Assembly: GCA_963792875.1 (NCBI GenBank) | Contig: CAWBXV010000009.1 | Span: 62,001 to 126,000, forward strand | From: JAHEGP01 sp963792875 | GTDB lineage: Bacteria; Pseudomonadota; Gammaproteobacteria; Pseudomonadales; JAHEGP01 | Direction of reading: 5' to 3' | DNA: 64,000 bases | Shown here: one piece after another, positions 45,010 to 54,878 of the stretch | Position numbering within the stretch: position 1 is the first letter of the stretch | How the letters are laid out: each line of letters opens with the position of its first letter | Program-made: the position numbers and the translations under genes | The notes under the pieces: generated by a model | What the model saw: only the letters and a program-made list of their open reading frames with translations | The model's database searches: none | What the model was told of the DNA's origin: nothing

Positions 45010-46706
45010 TGCCAAGGTCAATCCACGGGTTTGTCGCGCTGATGCTGATGCTGCTGGCATCGCTGGCGCAAGCCGGCGTCGAGGCCACGGTGGACCGCAC
45101 GGAGCTGGCGGTGGGAGAGACGCTGCAGCTGACCATCCAGGCCAGCGGCGTCAAACTGTTTGCGAAGCAGCCCGACCTGACGCCACTGGAAGCGGACTTC
45201 GACGTCCTCAGCAAAAGTCAGAGCAGCAGCACGCGGCTGATCAACGGCGACTTCACCAGCAGCACCAGCTGGACCTTTCAGCTGGCGCCCAAGCGCCCCG
45301 GCAAGACCAGCATCCCCCCCATCACCGTCGGCAGGGACCGCACCGACACCATCGAGATCCAGGTCAACCTGGCCTCCCACGCCCCGGCGGCCACGGCCGA
45401 CGACGAAGTGCGCCTCGAAGCCGAGCTGGCCGACACCACCGTGTATGTGGGGGCGCAGGCCCTGCTCACGCTGCGGGTGAGCAGGGCGCCGTCGGCGCGC
45501 TTCCAGGTGGAGGAGCCCGAACACCCGGACGCCAGCATCCGCCAGGTGAACGAGCGCAGCTTTCAGCAGATACAGGGGGGGATGCGCACACTGGTGACGG
45601 AATATACCTTCGCCCTGTTTCCACGGGTGGAGGGCGAAATGGTGCTCAAACCCCTTACCCTGGTCGCGGAGATCATGACGCAGTCACCCCGCTCCATGTT
45701 CGACCCCCTGTTCGGCAAGAGCCGCCGCGTCATCCGCCGCACTGAGCCCCTGACATTGAACGTCATTCCCCCGCCGGCCGAGGTCACACCCTCCGACTGG
45801 CTGCCCGCCCAGAAGCTCAGTATCAGCCAGAGCTGGAGCAAGGACCCGCAGGCGCTGGCGGTCGGCGATTCCATCACGCGCACCATCGAGATCGAGGCGC
45901 GCGGCGTCACCGCCGCACAGCTGCCCCCGCTGCTGATGGGCGAAATCGACGGCCTGAAATTGTATCCCGACCAGCCGACGGTAACGGACGACACCAGCGC
46001 CCGGGGGGTCACCGGACGGCGCACGGAGAAGATGGCGATGGTCGTTACCCGGCCGGGTCGCTACCAGCTGCCGGCGCTGCGCATGGTGTGGTGGGATGTC
46101 ACGGCTAACGCGCCACGCGTTGCCGAACTGCCGGCCATGAGCTTTGAAGTGGCGCCGGCTGCAACCGCTGCAGCGCCGACGCCCAACGCTGCCCCCGCCA
46201 CGGTCGCTGCGGCCGCAACGGGGGCCGCGGTCGCCGCTCGACCCTGGTATGGCTACCCGCTGTGGTGGCTGGTCAGCGTTCTGCTCAGCGCGCTCTGTGC
46301 CACCCTTGGCGTGCTGTACTACCGCGCGCGCCGCCGCCAGCAGCAACCGGTCCGCAGCCAGAGCGCGCCCCCCGCCGACGAGGCCGCCGCCTTCAAGCGC
46401 CTGCAGAGCGCCTGCGCCGGGCGCGATCCCGCACAGGTCTACCGCACCCTGGTGCGCTGGTGGCAGTGCTTCTTCGACACGGCCGAACTGCCAGGGCCGG
46501 CGGACATGGCGGCCAGCGGCGCCAACCAGGCCCTGATGACCCAGGCGCTGGCCCTGCAGCGCCAGTTGTTCGGCGCCGCGGCGACAGACCCCGGCGCCTG
46601 GGACGCCAAAGCGCTGCTCGATGCGGTCACGCGCCAGCGCGAGAGCGATGGCCGCGACTCGCCCGCGGCGGCGCTGCCGGCGCTGTACCCGGCGCGCGCG
46701 CACTGA
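45009..46706 (+). CDS. batD: BatD family protein
   Basis: 565-residue envelope protein: signal peptide (about 1-23, cut after LAQA), a long periplasmic beta-sandwich region (BatD/oxygen-tolerance domain), a transmembrane helix at about 415-435 and a cytoplasmic tail of about 120 residues. It starts with ATG 45009, whose A is the last base of the batB/C TGA. Last gene of the Bat operon; family function (aerotolerance, envelope stress) is only loosely defined. Confidence 0.88.
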   Translation: MPRSIHGFVALMLMLLASLAQAGVEATVDRTELAVGETLQLTIQASGVKLFAKQPDLTPLEADFDVLSKSQSSSTRLINGDFTSSTSWTFQLAPKRPGKTSIPPITVGRDRTDTIEIQVNLASHAPAATADDEVRLEAELADTTVYVGAQALLTLRVSRAPSARFQVEEPEHPDASIRQVNERSFQQIQGGMRTLVTEYTFALFPRVEGEMVLKPLTLVAEIMTQSPRSMFDPLFGKSRRVIRRTEPLTLNVIPPPAEVTPSDWLPAQKLSISQSWSKDPQALAVGDSITRTIEIEARGVTAAQLPPLLMGEIDGLKLYPDQPTVTDDTSARGVTGRRTEKMAMVVTRPGRYQLPALRMVWWDVTANAPRVAELPAMSFEVAPAATAAAPTPNAAPATVAAAATGAAVAARPWYGYPLWWLVSVLLSALCATLGVLYYRARRRQQQPVRSQSAPPADEAAAFKRLQSACAGRDPAQVYRTLVRWWQCFFDTAELPGPADMAASGANQALMTQALALQRQLFGAAATDPGAWDAKALLDAVTRQRESDGRDSPAAALPALYPARAH

Positions 46707-46749
46707 CCCGGGGCCGTGCCGGCGGCGGCCGCCTCGCGGTGGCGCGAGC

Positions 46750-47634
46750 TCACACCCGGCGGTGGTCCTCTCCCCGGTACTGATCCTCGGACTTGCCGAA
46801 GCGCCAGCGCCGGTTGCTCCACAGCCAGGTATGCGGCTGCTCACTGATGGAGCGCGTAGCAAGCTCGGCATAACGCGTCAGAATGGGGTGTTCACCGGCA
46901 GGATAAGGGGGCTCGCACAGCGGCTGAAACTCCACCTCGTAGTACCCCAGCCGCGTCTGGTGCATGCTGCAGAACACCACCACCGGCTGCGTGCCCGCCG
47001 CGATGATCTCGGCGCCCAGTGGAAAGGCCGTATCCTGCCCCAGCATCGTCGCCCAGGCCTTGGGCGATTTCTTCATGGGCGACTGGTCTGCCAGCAGACA
47101 GAAAAAATACGGCCTGGGCCACTTCCGCAGGCCCTGCAGCAGCCGCTTGTGGGGAATGCACTGGCAGTGGAAGCGCGTCCTGGCGTCCAGAAAGAACTGG
47201 TCCATGGCCTGGTTGTGCAGCGGCTTGTACACCACGCTGATGGGCGGACCGATCACCACGCCGCCCGCCTGCAGCAGCCACTCCCAGTTGGACTGGTGCA
47301 GCGCCATCACCATGATCGACTTGCCCTCGGCACGGATGCGCTCGATCATATCCAGATTCTTGAAGCTGACCCGCCGCAGCAGCTCCGACTCCGAATGCGC
47401 CTGAGCGCGCAGGATCTCGGCCGTCAGCTGCCCCAGGTGCCGATAGTAGCGCCAGGCCAGGCGCCGCTGCTCGGCGACGGGCATGTCGGGAAAACTGTTG
47501 GCGATGTTGTCCCGCACGACGTCGCGGCGATAGCGCACGACCCAGTAGAGCAGCACGGTGAGCAGCGGCGACAGCGTGACGTAGAGTACGCCCAGCGGTA
47601 GACGGCCCAGCAGGCGCAGAATGGCAACTGACAC
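46750..47634 (-). CDS. LpxL/HtrB-type lysophospholipid acyltransferase
   Basis: 294-residue membrane acyltransferase of the lipid A late-acylation superfamily. An N-terminal helix (about 8-32) anchors it. The catalytic motif is His113-x4-Glu118 (HQSNWE), followed by the ADQSP segment typical of the family. It could add a secondary acyl chain to lipid A or act on another lysolipid. It starts with GTG 47634, GAGG eight bases upstream. It converges on batD and follows pepN after about 110 bases. Confidence 0.85.
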   Translation of the reverse strand: MSVAILRLLGRLPLGVLYVTLSPLLTVLLYWVVRYRRDVVRDNIANSFPDMPVAEQRRLAWRYYRHLGQLTAEILRAQAHSESELLRRVSFKNLDMIERIRAEGKSIMVMALHQSNWEWLLQAGGVVIGPPISVVYKPLHNQAMDQFFLDARTRFHCQCIPHKRLLQGLRKWPRPYFFCLLADQSPMKKSPKAWATMLGQDTAFPLGAEIIAAGTQPVVVFCSMHQTRLGYYEVEFQPLCEPPYPAGEHPILTRYAELATRSISEQPHTWLWSNRRWRFGKSEDQYRGEDHRRV

Positions 47635-47744
47635 GATGGCGACCTCGCAGTTTGCGACCGGCAGCGCTCGGCCGCCTCCGCCATCATCTTACCACCGGGC
47701 CAGGCAATAGCCCACGCGCTCGGGCGGCCGGCGCACGCCAGCCG

Positions 47745-50381
47745 CTAGCCCAGTGACTTGGAGACGATCTCGTAGACGTCCCGGGACAGCGCCGGCCGCT
47801 CGGCCAGCCCCTGCAGCGCGGCGTGCATGGCCTCGGCGTTCGGGGCCGGGTACTTGCGCCAGCGCGTCAGCGGCGTCAGCAGCCGGGCCGCCAGCTGGGG
47901 GTTGCTGCCGTCGAGCTCGTCCACCTGCTCGGCCAGGAAGCGGTAGCCGCTGCCGTCCTCGGCGTGGAAGTGCAAGGGGTTGCCAGCGCAGAACGCGGCG
48001 ACCAGGGCGCGCACCTTATTGGGGTTGTAGCGATCGTAAGCCGGGTGCCTGAGCAGCTCGCGCACCCGCCCCAGCGCCCCCGGCAGTGGTGAGACGGCCT
48101 GCACCTGAAACCACTGATTGACGGCCAGCGGTTCGTGCTGCCAGCGCCGGTAGAAATCGTCCAGCGCCCAGGCGCTGCGCTCGACGGCGCTGTCGTGGTC
48201 GATGGCCGTCAGACACTGCAGCGCGGCGAGCACATCGGTCATATTGTCCGCCGCCCGATAGTGGGCCTCGCACCAGTCGATCGCCTGAGCGCTGCCGGTC
48301 GCACTGAGATAGCCCAGACATTGATTGCGCAGGCTGCGGCGCCCCGCCTGTTCGCTGTCGGGGCGGTAGGCGGCAGTGCTGTGCAGGGCGTCATAGGCCG
48401 CCAGCAGGGTGTCCTGCAGGGCGCGGCCGATGCCCTGCCGCGCCGCCTCGCGGGCGCGATGAATGGCGGCGGCATGAATGATCTCCGCCTGCTCGCTGAG
48501 CCAGGCCTCGGACGGCAGCTGCAGCATCAGCGCCACCATGGCCGGGTCCAGGCTGTCGTCCTCCAGCAGCTGCCGCAGCGCTGCGATCAGCCCGTCATCG
48601 GGCGCCAGCGGCCGCGCCGCGCGATAGTCATCGATCATCCGCTGCAGCATGCCGGTCGCCAGGGTCTGACAGGCATCCCAGCGGTTGAAGCCGTCGCTAT
48701 CCCGGCTCATCAGGAACAACAGCTGCTCGGGGGTGTAGGGGTAATGGAGCTTGACCGGCGCGGAAAAATCGCGCAGCAGCGACGGTACCGGCCGCTCAGC
48801 GACGTTGCGGAACACAAAGGACTGGCGCCGCGCGGACAGTTCCAGCACCGTCTCCTGCGCCACCGCGGCGCCCTCAAGATGCAGCGGCAGCGGTCCCGCC
48901 CTGCCCACCAGCCCCATGCTGACCGGAATCAGCAGCGCCTCCCCGCCATCGCCGCGGTGCTGCTCCAGCGTCAGGGTATAGGTGCCGGCGTCGGCGTCGT
49001 AGTCGTCGCTGGCATCCAGGCGCGGTGTGCCCACCTGGGAATACCAGCGGCGGAACTGGTTGAGGTCGCGGCCGCTGGCTTCGGCCATGGCGTCGATAAA
49101 ATCGTCGCAGGTCGCCGCCCTGCCATCGTGCCGCTCAAAGTACAGGTCGCTGCCCGCGCGAAACGCCTCGGCGCCCAGCAGATGGTGCAGCATGCGCACC
49201 ACCTCCGCACCCTTCTCGTAGATCGTCAGGGTATAGAAATTGGCGATCTCGATATAGGAGTCCGGCCGGATGGGGTGGGCGGTAGGACCCGCGTCCTCCG
49301 CAAACTGCTGGGTGCGCAGCAGCTTGACGTCCTCGACCCGCTTGACCGTCGCCGAGTTCAGGTCGGCGGAGAAGCTGGCGTCCCGGAACACCGTGAAGCC
49401 CTCCTTGAGGCTCAGCTGAAACCAGTCGCGGCAGGTCACGCGATTCCCGGACCAGTTATGGAAATACTCGTGGGCGATGATGGCCTCGATGCGCGCGAAG
49501 CCGGCATCCGTGGTGATCGCCGTATTGGCCAGCACGCAGGACGTGTTGAAGATATTGAGACCCTTGTTCTCCATGGCCCCCATGTTGAAGTCATCCACCG
49601 CCACGATCATGTAGATATCGAGGTCGTACTCCCTGCCGTAGACCTCCTCGTCCCAGCGCATGGCGCGCTGCAGTGACTGCATGGCATGCTCGCACTTGTC
49701 GAGGTCCTTCTCCTCCACGTAGATGCGCAGGTCGACCTCGCGGCCCGACATGGTGGTGAAAGCGCCCTGTACGTAGCGCAGGTCGCCGGCAACCAGGGCG
49801 AACAGATAGCAGGGCTTGTTGAACGGATCGTCCCAGCACGCGCGATGGCGGCCATTGGCCAGCGCCTCGCGGCCGACCGGATTGCCGTTGGACAGCAGCA
49901 CCGGATAGCGGGCCGCGTCCGCCTCGATGGTGGTGCGAAAGCGCGACAGCACATCGGGGCGATCGAGGTAGTAGGTGATCTTGCGGAAACCCTCCGCCTC
50001 GCACTGCGTACAGAACATCGTGCGCGAGTTGTAGAGCCCCTCCAGCGACTTGTTCTCCCTGGGCCGGCAGCGCGTGACGCAGGCCAGCGTGAACGACTCG
50101 GGCACCTGCCGGACGCGCAGCTCGCCCGGCGCCAGCGCGTAGTCGTCCGCTGTCAGGGCACGCCCGTCGATGCTCAGCGACTGCAGCTCCAGCCCCTCCC
50201 CCTGCAGCACCAGATCGGCCGACCGCGGGGCATCGGGCGCGGGGTTGCGGTAGCAGCGCAGCGTGCTGCTGACCTCGGCATAGTCCTCGTGCAGATCAAA
50301 AAACAGCTCGGTATGTTCGATCAGGAATGCCGGCGGGCGGTAGTCGGCAAGCGCAATGGCCTTGGGCTGAGCTTCTTTCAT
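47745..50381 (-). CDS. pepN: Aminopeptidase N
   Basis: M1-family zinc aminopeptidase of 878 residues (E. coli 870) that finishes cytosolic peptide breakdown. Exopeptidase motif GAMEN is at 268-272 and the zinc motif HEYFHNW begins at His304 with the distal Glu about 19 residues later. N-terminal beta-domain and C-terminal helical domain are full length. ATG 50381 has AGGTGA upstream. Lies 10 bases after the DUF2797 gene. Confidence 0.96.
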   Translation of the reverse strand: MKEAQPKAIALADYRPPAFLIEHTELFFDLHEDYAEVSSTLRCYRNPAPDAPRSADLVLQGEGLELQSLSIDGRALTADDYALAPGELRVRQVPESFTLACVTRCRPRENKSLEGLYNSRTMFCTQCEAEGFRKITYYLDRPDVLSRFRTTIEADAARYPVLLSNGNPVGREALANGRHRACWDDPFNKPCYLFALVAGDLRYVQGAFTTMSGREVDLRIYVEEKDLDKCEHAMQSLQRAMRWDEEVYGREYDLDIYMIVAVDDFNMGAMENKGLNIFNTSCVLANTAITTDAGFARIEAIIAHEYFHNWSGNRVTCRDWFQLSLKEGFTVFRDASFSADLNSATVKRVEDVKLLRTQQFAEDAGPTAHPIRPDSYIEIANFYTLTIYEKGAEVVRMLHHLLGAEAFRAGSDLYFERHDGRAATCDDFIDAMAEASGRDLNQFRRWYSQVGTPRLDASDDYDADAGTYTLTLEQHRGDGGEALLIPVSMGLVGRAGPLPLHLEGAAVAQETVLELSARRQSFVFRNVAERPVPSLLRDFSAPVKLHYPYTPEQLLFLMSRDSDGFNRWDACQTLATGMLQRMIDDYRAARPLAPDDGLIAALRQLLEDDSLDPAMVALMLQLPSEAWLSEQAEIIHAAAIHRAREAARQGIGRALQDTLLAAYDALHSTAAYRPDSEQAGRRSLRNQCLGYLSATGSAQAIDWCEAHYRAADNMTDVLAALQCLTAIDHDSAVERSAWALDDFYRRWQHEPLAVNQWFQVQAVSPLPGALGRVRELLRHPAYDRYNPNKVRALVAAFCAGNPLHFHAEDGSGYRFLAEQVDELDGSNPQLAARLLTPLTRWRKYPAPNAEAMHAALQGLAERPALSRDVYEIVSKSLG

Positions 50382-50391
50382 CGGTGTTCAC

Positions 50392-51219
50392 CTACGCCAG
50401 AAAGTCCACATGATAGGAGGTAAATTTGCGGATATTGATCACGCCGGTATCCAGCATCAGGTATTGCCCCTTGATCCCCTGCAGCTTGCCAGCCACCAGC
50501 GCCTGCTTGTCGAAATTCAGGGCGACGACCTTGTCGGGGTAGGCCAGCACCGGAAAGGACAGCTCGACCACCGGCTGCTCATCCAGCAGCGCGATGGCGT
50601 GCAGGCCGAAATCCTGCTGCAGCTGCGCGAGCTCGGCGGCGCAGCGCTGCCGCAGCTCAGACCAGATCTGCCCCAGGTCGCACGGCTCGGCCTCGCGCTT
50701 GAGCATGCGCTGCCAGTGCGTGCGGTCGGCGACGTGGCGCTTGATGATCACCTCGGCAAAGCCGGCCTGCTGTCGCGTCTTGACGCGCATCACCGGCATG
50801 GCCTGGGTGGCGCCCTGATCGATCCAGCGGGTGGGAATCTGCGTGCCGCGGGTGATGCCGACCTTGACCCCCGAAGAGTTGGCCAGGTAGACGAAGTGAT
50901 CCTGCATGCAGTGGGACTCGGCCCACTCCGGCTCGCGGCAGGTGCCCGCGAAATAGTGGCACTTCTGCGGACTGACGATGCAGCTGTCGCAGCGCGCCAG
51001 CCGCTTGAAGCAGGGGTAGCAGTAACCCTGGTCGAAGCTCTTTTTAGTGACGCGGCCGCAGTTGCAGCAGGTGATCTGTCCCAGGTAGCGCAATGCCACC
51101 GGCTGCCCCAGGTAGGCGTTGAGCGGCAGCGCCACCTCGCCCACCCGCAGCCGATAGCCGATCGGCTGCCCCAGGTCGGCAGCCATCTTGTGCAGCGGTC
51201 CCGATGCCAGCGTATTCAA
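50392..51219 (-). CDS. DUF2797 domain-containing protein
   Basis: 275-residue protein with a zinc-ribbon-like region, ITCCNCGR...YCYPCFKRLARCDSC, then HYFAGTCREPEWAESHCMQDH and a GIY-YIG-like segment (HFVYLANSSGVKVGITR). Function is unknown. I start it at TTG 51219, which overlaps the yeaC TGA (TTGA) and has GGGAG upstream; ATG 51186 is an alternative. Co-transcribed with yeaC and pepN. Confidence 0.8.
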   Translation of the reverse strand: MNTLASGPLHKMAADLGQPIGYRLRVGEVALPLNAYLGQPVALRYLGQITCCNCGRVTKKSFDQGYCYPCFKRLARCDSCIVSPQKCHYFAGTCREPEWAESHCMQDHFVYLANSSGVKVGITRGTQIPTRWIDQGATQAMPVMRVKTRQQAGFAEVIIKRHVADRTHWQRMLKREAEPCDLGQIWSELRQRCAAELAQLQQDFGLHAIALLDEQPVVELSFPVLAYPDKVVALNFDKQALVAGKLQGIKGQYLMLDTGVINIRKFTSYHVDFLA

Positions 51220-51491
51220 TGGCCGCGCTCCCGCTCCTGCCCGTCCGGCATCCGCAGGATCTGGGTATCGCTGCACTGCTCACCGGACTGCTTGCGGCCG
51301 CGGTCGATGTAGCCGGTGCGCTGCTCGGGCGACCGGTGGCAGGCCTCCCAGTGGATGACGGCATCAAGGCAGTGCGCCTTCTGCTCGTCGCTGAGGACGC
51401 GGCCATCCGGCCACTTGCCCAGTTCCAGCGCGAGCCGCAGGCGGTCGATCACGTCCGGGGTCAGTGATTGGATCAGGTTCTGATAGTCCAT
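51216..51491 (-). CDS. yeaC: YeaC family protein (DUF1315)
   Basis: 91 residues, similar in length to E. coli YeaC (90). The block LRLALELGKWPDGRVLSDEQKAHCL matches LSTAVELGKWPDGVALTEEQKENCL at most key positions. Function unknown. Its stop overlaps the proposed DUF2797 start. Confidence 0.85.
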   Translation of the reverse strand: MDYQNLIQSLTPDVIDRLRLALELGKWPDGRVLSDEQKAHCLDAVIHWEACHRSPEQRTGYIDRGRKQSGEQCSDTQILRMPDGQERERGH

Positions 51492-51508
51492 GCCGGGCAG
51501 GTCTCGCG

Positions 51509-52378
51509 TCAGGTGTCAATACCGGGCCCGCGCAGGCTGGCGAGCGCCAGGCCCAGCAGCAGCCCGATGGCAAAGCCGGAGAGGTGGGCGGCGTTGGCCA
51601 CCGCTCCGAATCCGAAGAGGGTGAAGATGCCCGTCAGGGCCAGCAGCATCAACCCCACCATCATGTAGCTGAGCGCCCTGGGCACGCCGAAGTCCTCGCC
51701 GGGCCGCACAGTGCTCCAGCCCAGGCAATACCCCACGAGGCCGTAGACGACGCCGGACATGCCGCCAAAGATCGCGTTGCTGGCAAAATGGTACTGCGTC
51801 AGGTTGGAGCCGAGCCCGATCAGCGCGACCAGCAGGGCCAATCGCCCCGTGCCCTGCAGGTATTCGATGCGGCGGCCGAATTCCCACAGCCAGAGCGAGT
51901 TGAAGACGAGGTGGAGGAGGCCGAAATGCAGGAATATGGGGCTCCACAGGCGCCACAGCTGGCCACTGCTCAAAGCCTCGACCAGCCCCTGGTTGAAGCG
52001 CGCCCCACCGAGCTCGAAATAGGATTGAAAGGTCAGCGCGCTGAGCCAGTGGCCGTCGCCGCTGGCCACGACCAGATAGCCCAGCAGGCAACCCAGCACC
52101 AGCGCCAGGGTCAGCGGCGCCCGCACCAGCCATACCTGCCAGGGCTCGCCGACGGGGCGCGCCACGACGGCCCGCACGCGCCCGGGCGCTACCGCGCCAT
52201 CGAGAAACGCCGCGTACAGATCACGTACCGTCGCGGCCACATCGGGCGCCGCCACCGCAAGGACCTGCCTGCCGGCACTCTCGTGAATCCTGTGGGGAAT
52301 GCCGCGCTGCCACAGCAGGCTACTGAATGACTGCAGATCGACGTCGAGATCCACCACCAACACACTGGTTTCTGCCAT
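51509..52378 (-). CDS. Rhomboid-family intramembrane serine protease (GlpG-like)
   Basis: 289 residues. N-terminal cytosolic domain (about 1-75) like that of GlpG, then six transmembrane helices. Catalytic Ser208 in GGMSG and His265 in AAHLSG form the rhomboid dyad, and the second-helix HLVFNSLWLWEFG motif is present. Cleaves membrane proteins; natural substrates unknown. Starts 12 bases after nadK. Confidence 0.92.
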   Translation of the reverse strand: MAETSVLVVDLDVDLQSFSSLLWQRGIPHRIHESAGRQVLAVAAPDVAATVRDLYAAFLDGAVAPGRVRAVVARPVGEPWQVWLVRAPLTLALVLGCLLGYLVVASGDGHWLSALTFQSYFELGGARFNQGLVEALSSGQLWRLWSPIFLHFGLLHLVFNSLWLWEFGRRIEYLQGTGRLALLVALIGLGSNLTQYHFASNAIFGGMSGVVYGLVGYCLGWSTVRPGEDFGVPRALSYMMVGLMLLALTGIFTLFGFGAVANAAHLSGFAIGLLLGLALASLRGPGIDT

Positions 52379-52390
52379 CGCGATTACTCA

Positions 52391-53260
52391 CTACACAATG
52401 CGGTTGCTCCAGCCCAGCTTGTCCCGGCAGGCCGCGTAGAAGCTGTGATTGAGCAGATGCACCAGCTGCAGTTTGTGCGGCTTTTTGTAGATCGAGACGA
52501 CATCCTGCGGCTGGGTGGTCAGATGCACCTGGCCGTCACAGCTGATATAAGGGTGGCAGGCGCCGATCACGATGCGGATCTGCGTGTCACCGCCGACGAC
52601 GATGGGGCGCGAACTGAGCGTGTGGGGAAACATCGGCACCAGCACCAGAGCGTCGAGGTCCGGGTGCATGATGGGACCGCCTCCCGACAGCGCGTAGGCG
52701 GTCGAACCCGTCGGCGTGGACACGATCAGGCCATCGGAGTCCTGGCTGTAGACATAGTCGCCATCCATGTACAGATCGAAGTTGATCATGCGCGCCGAGC
52801 GTCCGGAGTTGATGACCACGTCGTTGAGCGCATCGCCGCGCGAGATGATCTCGCCCTGCCGTTCCACCGTGACATCCAGCAGGAAGCGCTGCTCGATGCT
52901 GTATTTGCCGTCGAGCACATCGCCGACCTCGCGCTCGACCTCCTCGGGGCGGATGTCGGTCAGAAAGCCCAGCCGCCCCCGGTTGATGCCCAGCACCGCG
53001 CAGTCGTGGGTGGCCAGCGCTCTGGCCGCGCCGAGCAGGCTGCCATCGCCGCCCACGACAATCGCCAGATCGCAGCGCTCGCCGATGGCCTGGCGATTGA
53101 GCGCCGGCAGGGCATGGTCGCCGATGCGCTCGGCGATGGCCTTGTCGACGTACCAACGCACCTGGCGCCTGGAGAGCAGCTGGATCAGCAGCCGCACAGT
53201 ATCGATCACGCGCTCGTTCTCGAGGCGCCCTATCAAGCCGATATTCTGAAAACTTTCCAT
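52391..53260 (-). CDS. nadK: NAD kinase
   Basis: Phosphorylates NAD to NADP. 289 residues (E. coli 292). The GGDG motif is at 70-73, and the second conserved block SDGLIVSTPTGSTAYALSGGGP is intact, as is the C-terminal ISCDGQ. ATG 53260 matches the usual N-terminus MESFQNIGLIG; the frame is open nine codons more. The first gene of the nadK-rhomboid-yeaC-DUF2797-pepN run. Confidence 0.96.
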   Translation of the reverse strand: MESFQNIGLIGRLENERVIDTVRLLIQLLSRRQVRWYVDKAIAERIGDHALPALNRQAIGERCDLAIVVGGDGSLLGAARALATHDCAVLGINRGRLGFLTDIRPEEVEREVGDVLDGKYSIEQRFLLDVTVERQGEIISRGDALNDVVINSGRSARMINFDLYMDGDYVYSQDSDGLIVSTPTGSTAYALSGGGPIMHPDLDALVLVPMFPHTLSSRPIVVGGDTQIRIVIGACHPYISCDGQVHLTTQPQDVVSIYKKPHKLQLVHLLNHSFYAACRDKLGWSNRIV

Positions 53261-53358
53261 ACCCAACCGCCCGCCACGAGCGGCCATTATAGCGAGGCAG
53301 GGGGAGATTTCACTAAGCAGACGCCGCTACGCATCGACGGCCCCGGCTCAGGCGCCGT

Positions 53359-54714
53359 TTATGCGGTGGAGCCCGCCCGCTTGATGAGGCGGCTGATGGT
53401 CAGGCTGCTCTCGCGATGCGAAGAGCAGCGGTCGCTTTCGCCGGGCTCGAACGTGGCCGGCGCCTCCACCCGGTGTACCGGCAGCCCGCACAGCTCGCCG
53501 TTGTCGCGCCTGCTGCCGCAGCGCGGCTGCTGGTAATGCGCCAGCCAGGCGGAGTAATGCGCGAAGTCGACGTAACAGTAGCGCGCTGCGTACTCCTGGG
53601 GCGAGTCCAGATAGGTCGCGATGTCCTCATGCGGCACCCTGAACTCCCCGGCGCCTGGCTGTATGGCCACGTAGCTGACGCCCGCCTCGCTCATGCGCCG
53701 CAGGAAGTCGCCGCCCGCGGCCTGTTCCTGCAGGCTGCGCTTCTGCTGCTGAAGCTCCTCGATGGCGCCATGCAGGCGCTCGATCTCGGCGTCCCGCTGC
53801 GCCCGCTCCAGGTCCTTGCGCTGCAGTTGCTCCTGCAGCTCCGCCGTGGCCACGTGCAGGGTCGCATCGAAGTCCTCCATCAACTGCTTGCCGAGCTGCT
53901 CGCCGTGCTCGATCTTGGCGATCTGGCTGCTGATCAGCGTGCGGACCTTGCGGAATTCCCCCGCCTGGGCATCCAGCGCCTGCTTCAGGTGGGCATTCAC
54001 TCGCCGCTCGTCGGCGATGGTTCGCTCCAGCGCCGCGCAGGCCTGCGCCACGGCCTCGAGTTCTTCGCGATGCCGGCAATGCAGCCGCGCCAGGTGCTCC
54101 TCATGCTCGGACTTGAGCAGACTCAGGCGCAGGCGCAGCGAGCGCATCGAGCGCGCCAGACGCGCGCGCCCGCCCTTGTCATGCGGGCGGCCGCCACCCT
54201 CGCCCGCGGCGTCGTCGACGCCCTCATCGAGACCGTCATCGAAAGCCTCGTCCTCGGGCTCATCGTGCGCGGTGCTCAGGCGCAGGCGGTTTTCCGCCAT
54301 AATCTGACTGAGCGCGGTGAAGGCGTTGGCGCTGCCGCCCAGGGGAGGATCCCACAACTGCGACTGATGCCAGGCCACCGGGCAGCGGTTGCGGCACACC
54401 AGCCGGATGGGGCCGCTGCCGAGGTCGGGACCGGAGCTGGCCTGGCCCAGCAGCAGTTTGAGCGGCACGTTCCACTTGGGATCGGCCATGCCATCGACGC
54501 CGAAGCCGATCAGGAAAAACACCGCGGCGGTGACGTGCAGCCGGCTGTTGACCTCGACGTAGACGGCCGTCAGCTGCCTGCCGGCGAAGTCCGATACGGG
54601 CACCACCTGATCCAGTAGCGCCTCGAATTCACGGAAGAGCATCTGCCGGCCGACCCGGCCATTCTCGAAAAAAAGCACCGCTGATCGTTCATCGCTGGCG
54701 GCGGAAAGGCGCAT
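53359..54714 (-). CDS. Coiled-coil protein with C-terminal zinc-knuckle-like Cys/His residues
   Basis: 451-residue protein of unknown function. Residues 1-150 form a globular domain with CRNRCPVAWHQSQLWDPPL, then an acidic linker (DEPEDEAFDDGLDEGVDD), a long coiled coil (about 190-340) and a C-terminal domain holding CGSRRDNGELCG...RCSSH, which may bind zinc. Proteins of this plan occur in other gammaproteobacteria, but I know no assigned role. No membrane segment. Confidence 0.75.
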   Translation of the reverse strand: MRLSAASDERSAVLFFENGRVGRQMLFREFEALLDQVVPVSDFAGRQLTAVYVEVNSRLHVTAAVFFLIGFGVDGMADPKWNVPLKLLLGQASSGPDLGSGPIRLVCRNRCPVAWHQSQLWDPPLGGSANAFTALSQIMAENRLRLSTAHDEPEDEAFDDGLDEGVDDAAGEGGGRPHDKGGRARLARSMRSLRLRLSLLKSEHEEHLARLHCRHREELEAVAQACAALERTIADERRVNAHLKQALDAQAGEFRKVRTLISSQIAKIEHGEQLGKQLMEDFDATLHVATAELQEQLQRKDLERAQRDAEIERLHGAIEELQQQKRSLQEQAAGGDFLRRMSEAGVSYVAIQPGAGEFRVPHEDIATYLDSPQEYAARYCYVDFAHYSAWLAHYQQPRCGSRRDNGELCGLPVHRVEAPATFEPGESDRCSSHRESSLTISRLIKRAGSTA

Positions 54715-54878
54715 GGCTGCATCCCCAGTACGGTGGCGGTGGCGGAGTTTCGCGCGGCAACAGACCGCCCCGGCGATCGTTGCCCCATGGCCTTCAGCTT
54801 AGCAGCAACAGCCACCATTGCCTGCCGTTTCGCCCCCGGATGCGCCCGAAGGGGCCGACTTTGCGCGCCGTGGCGCGG

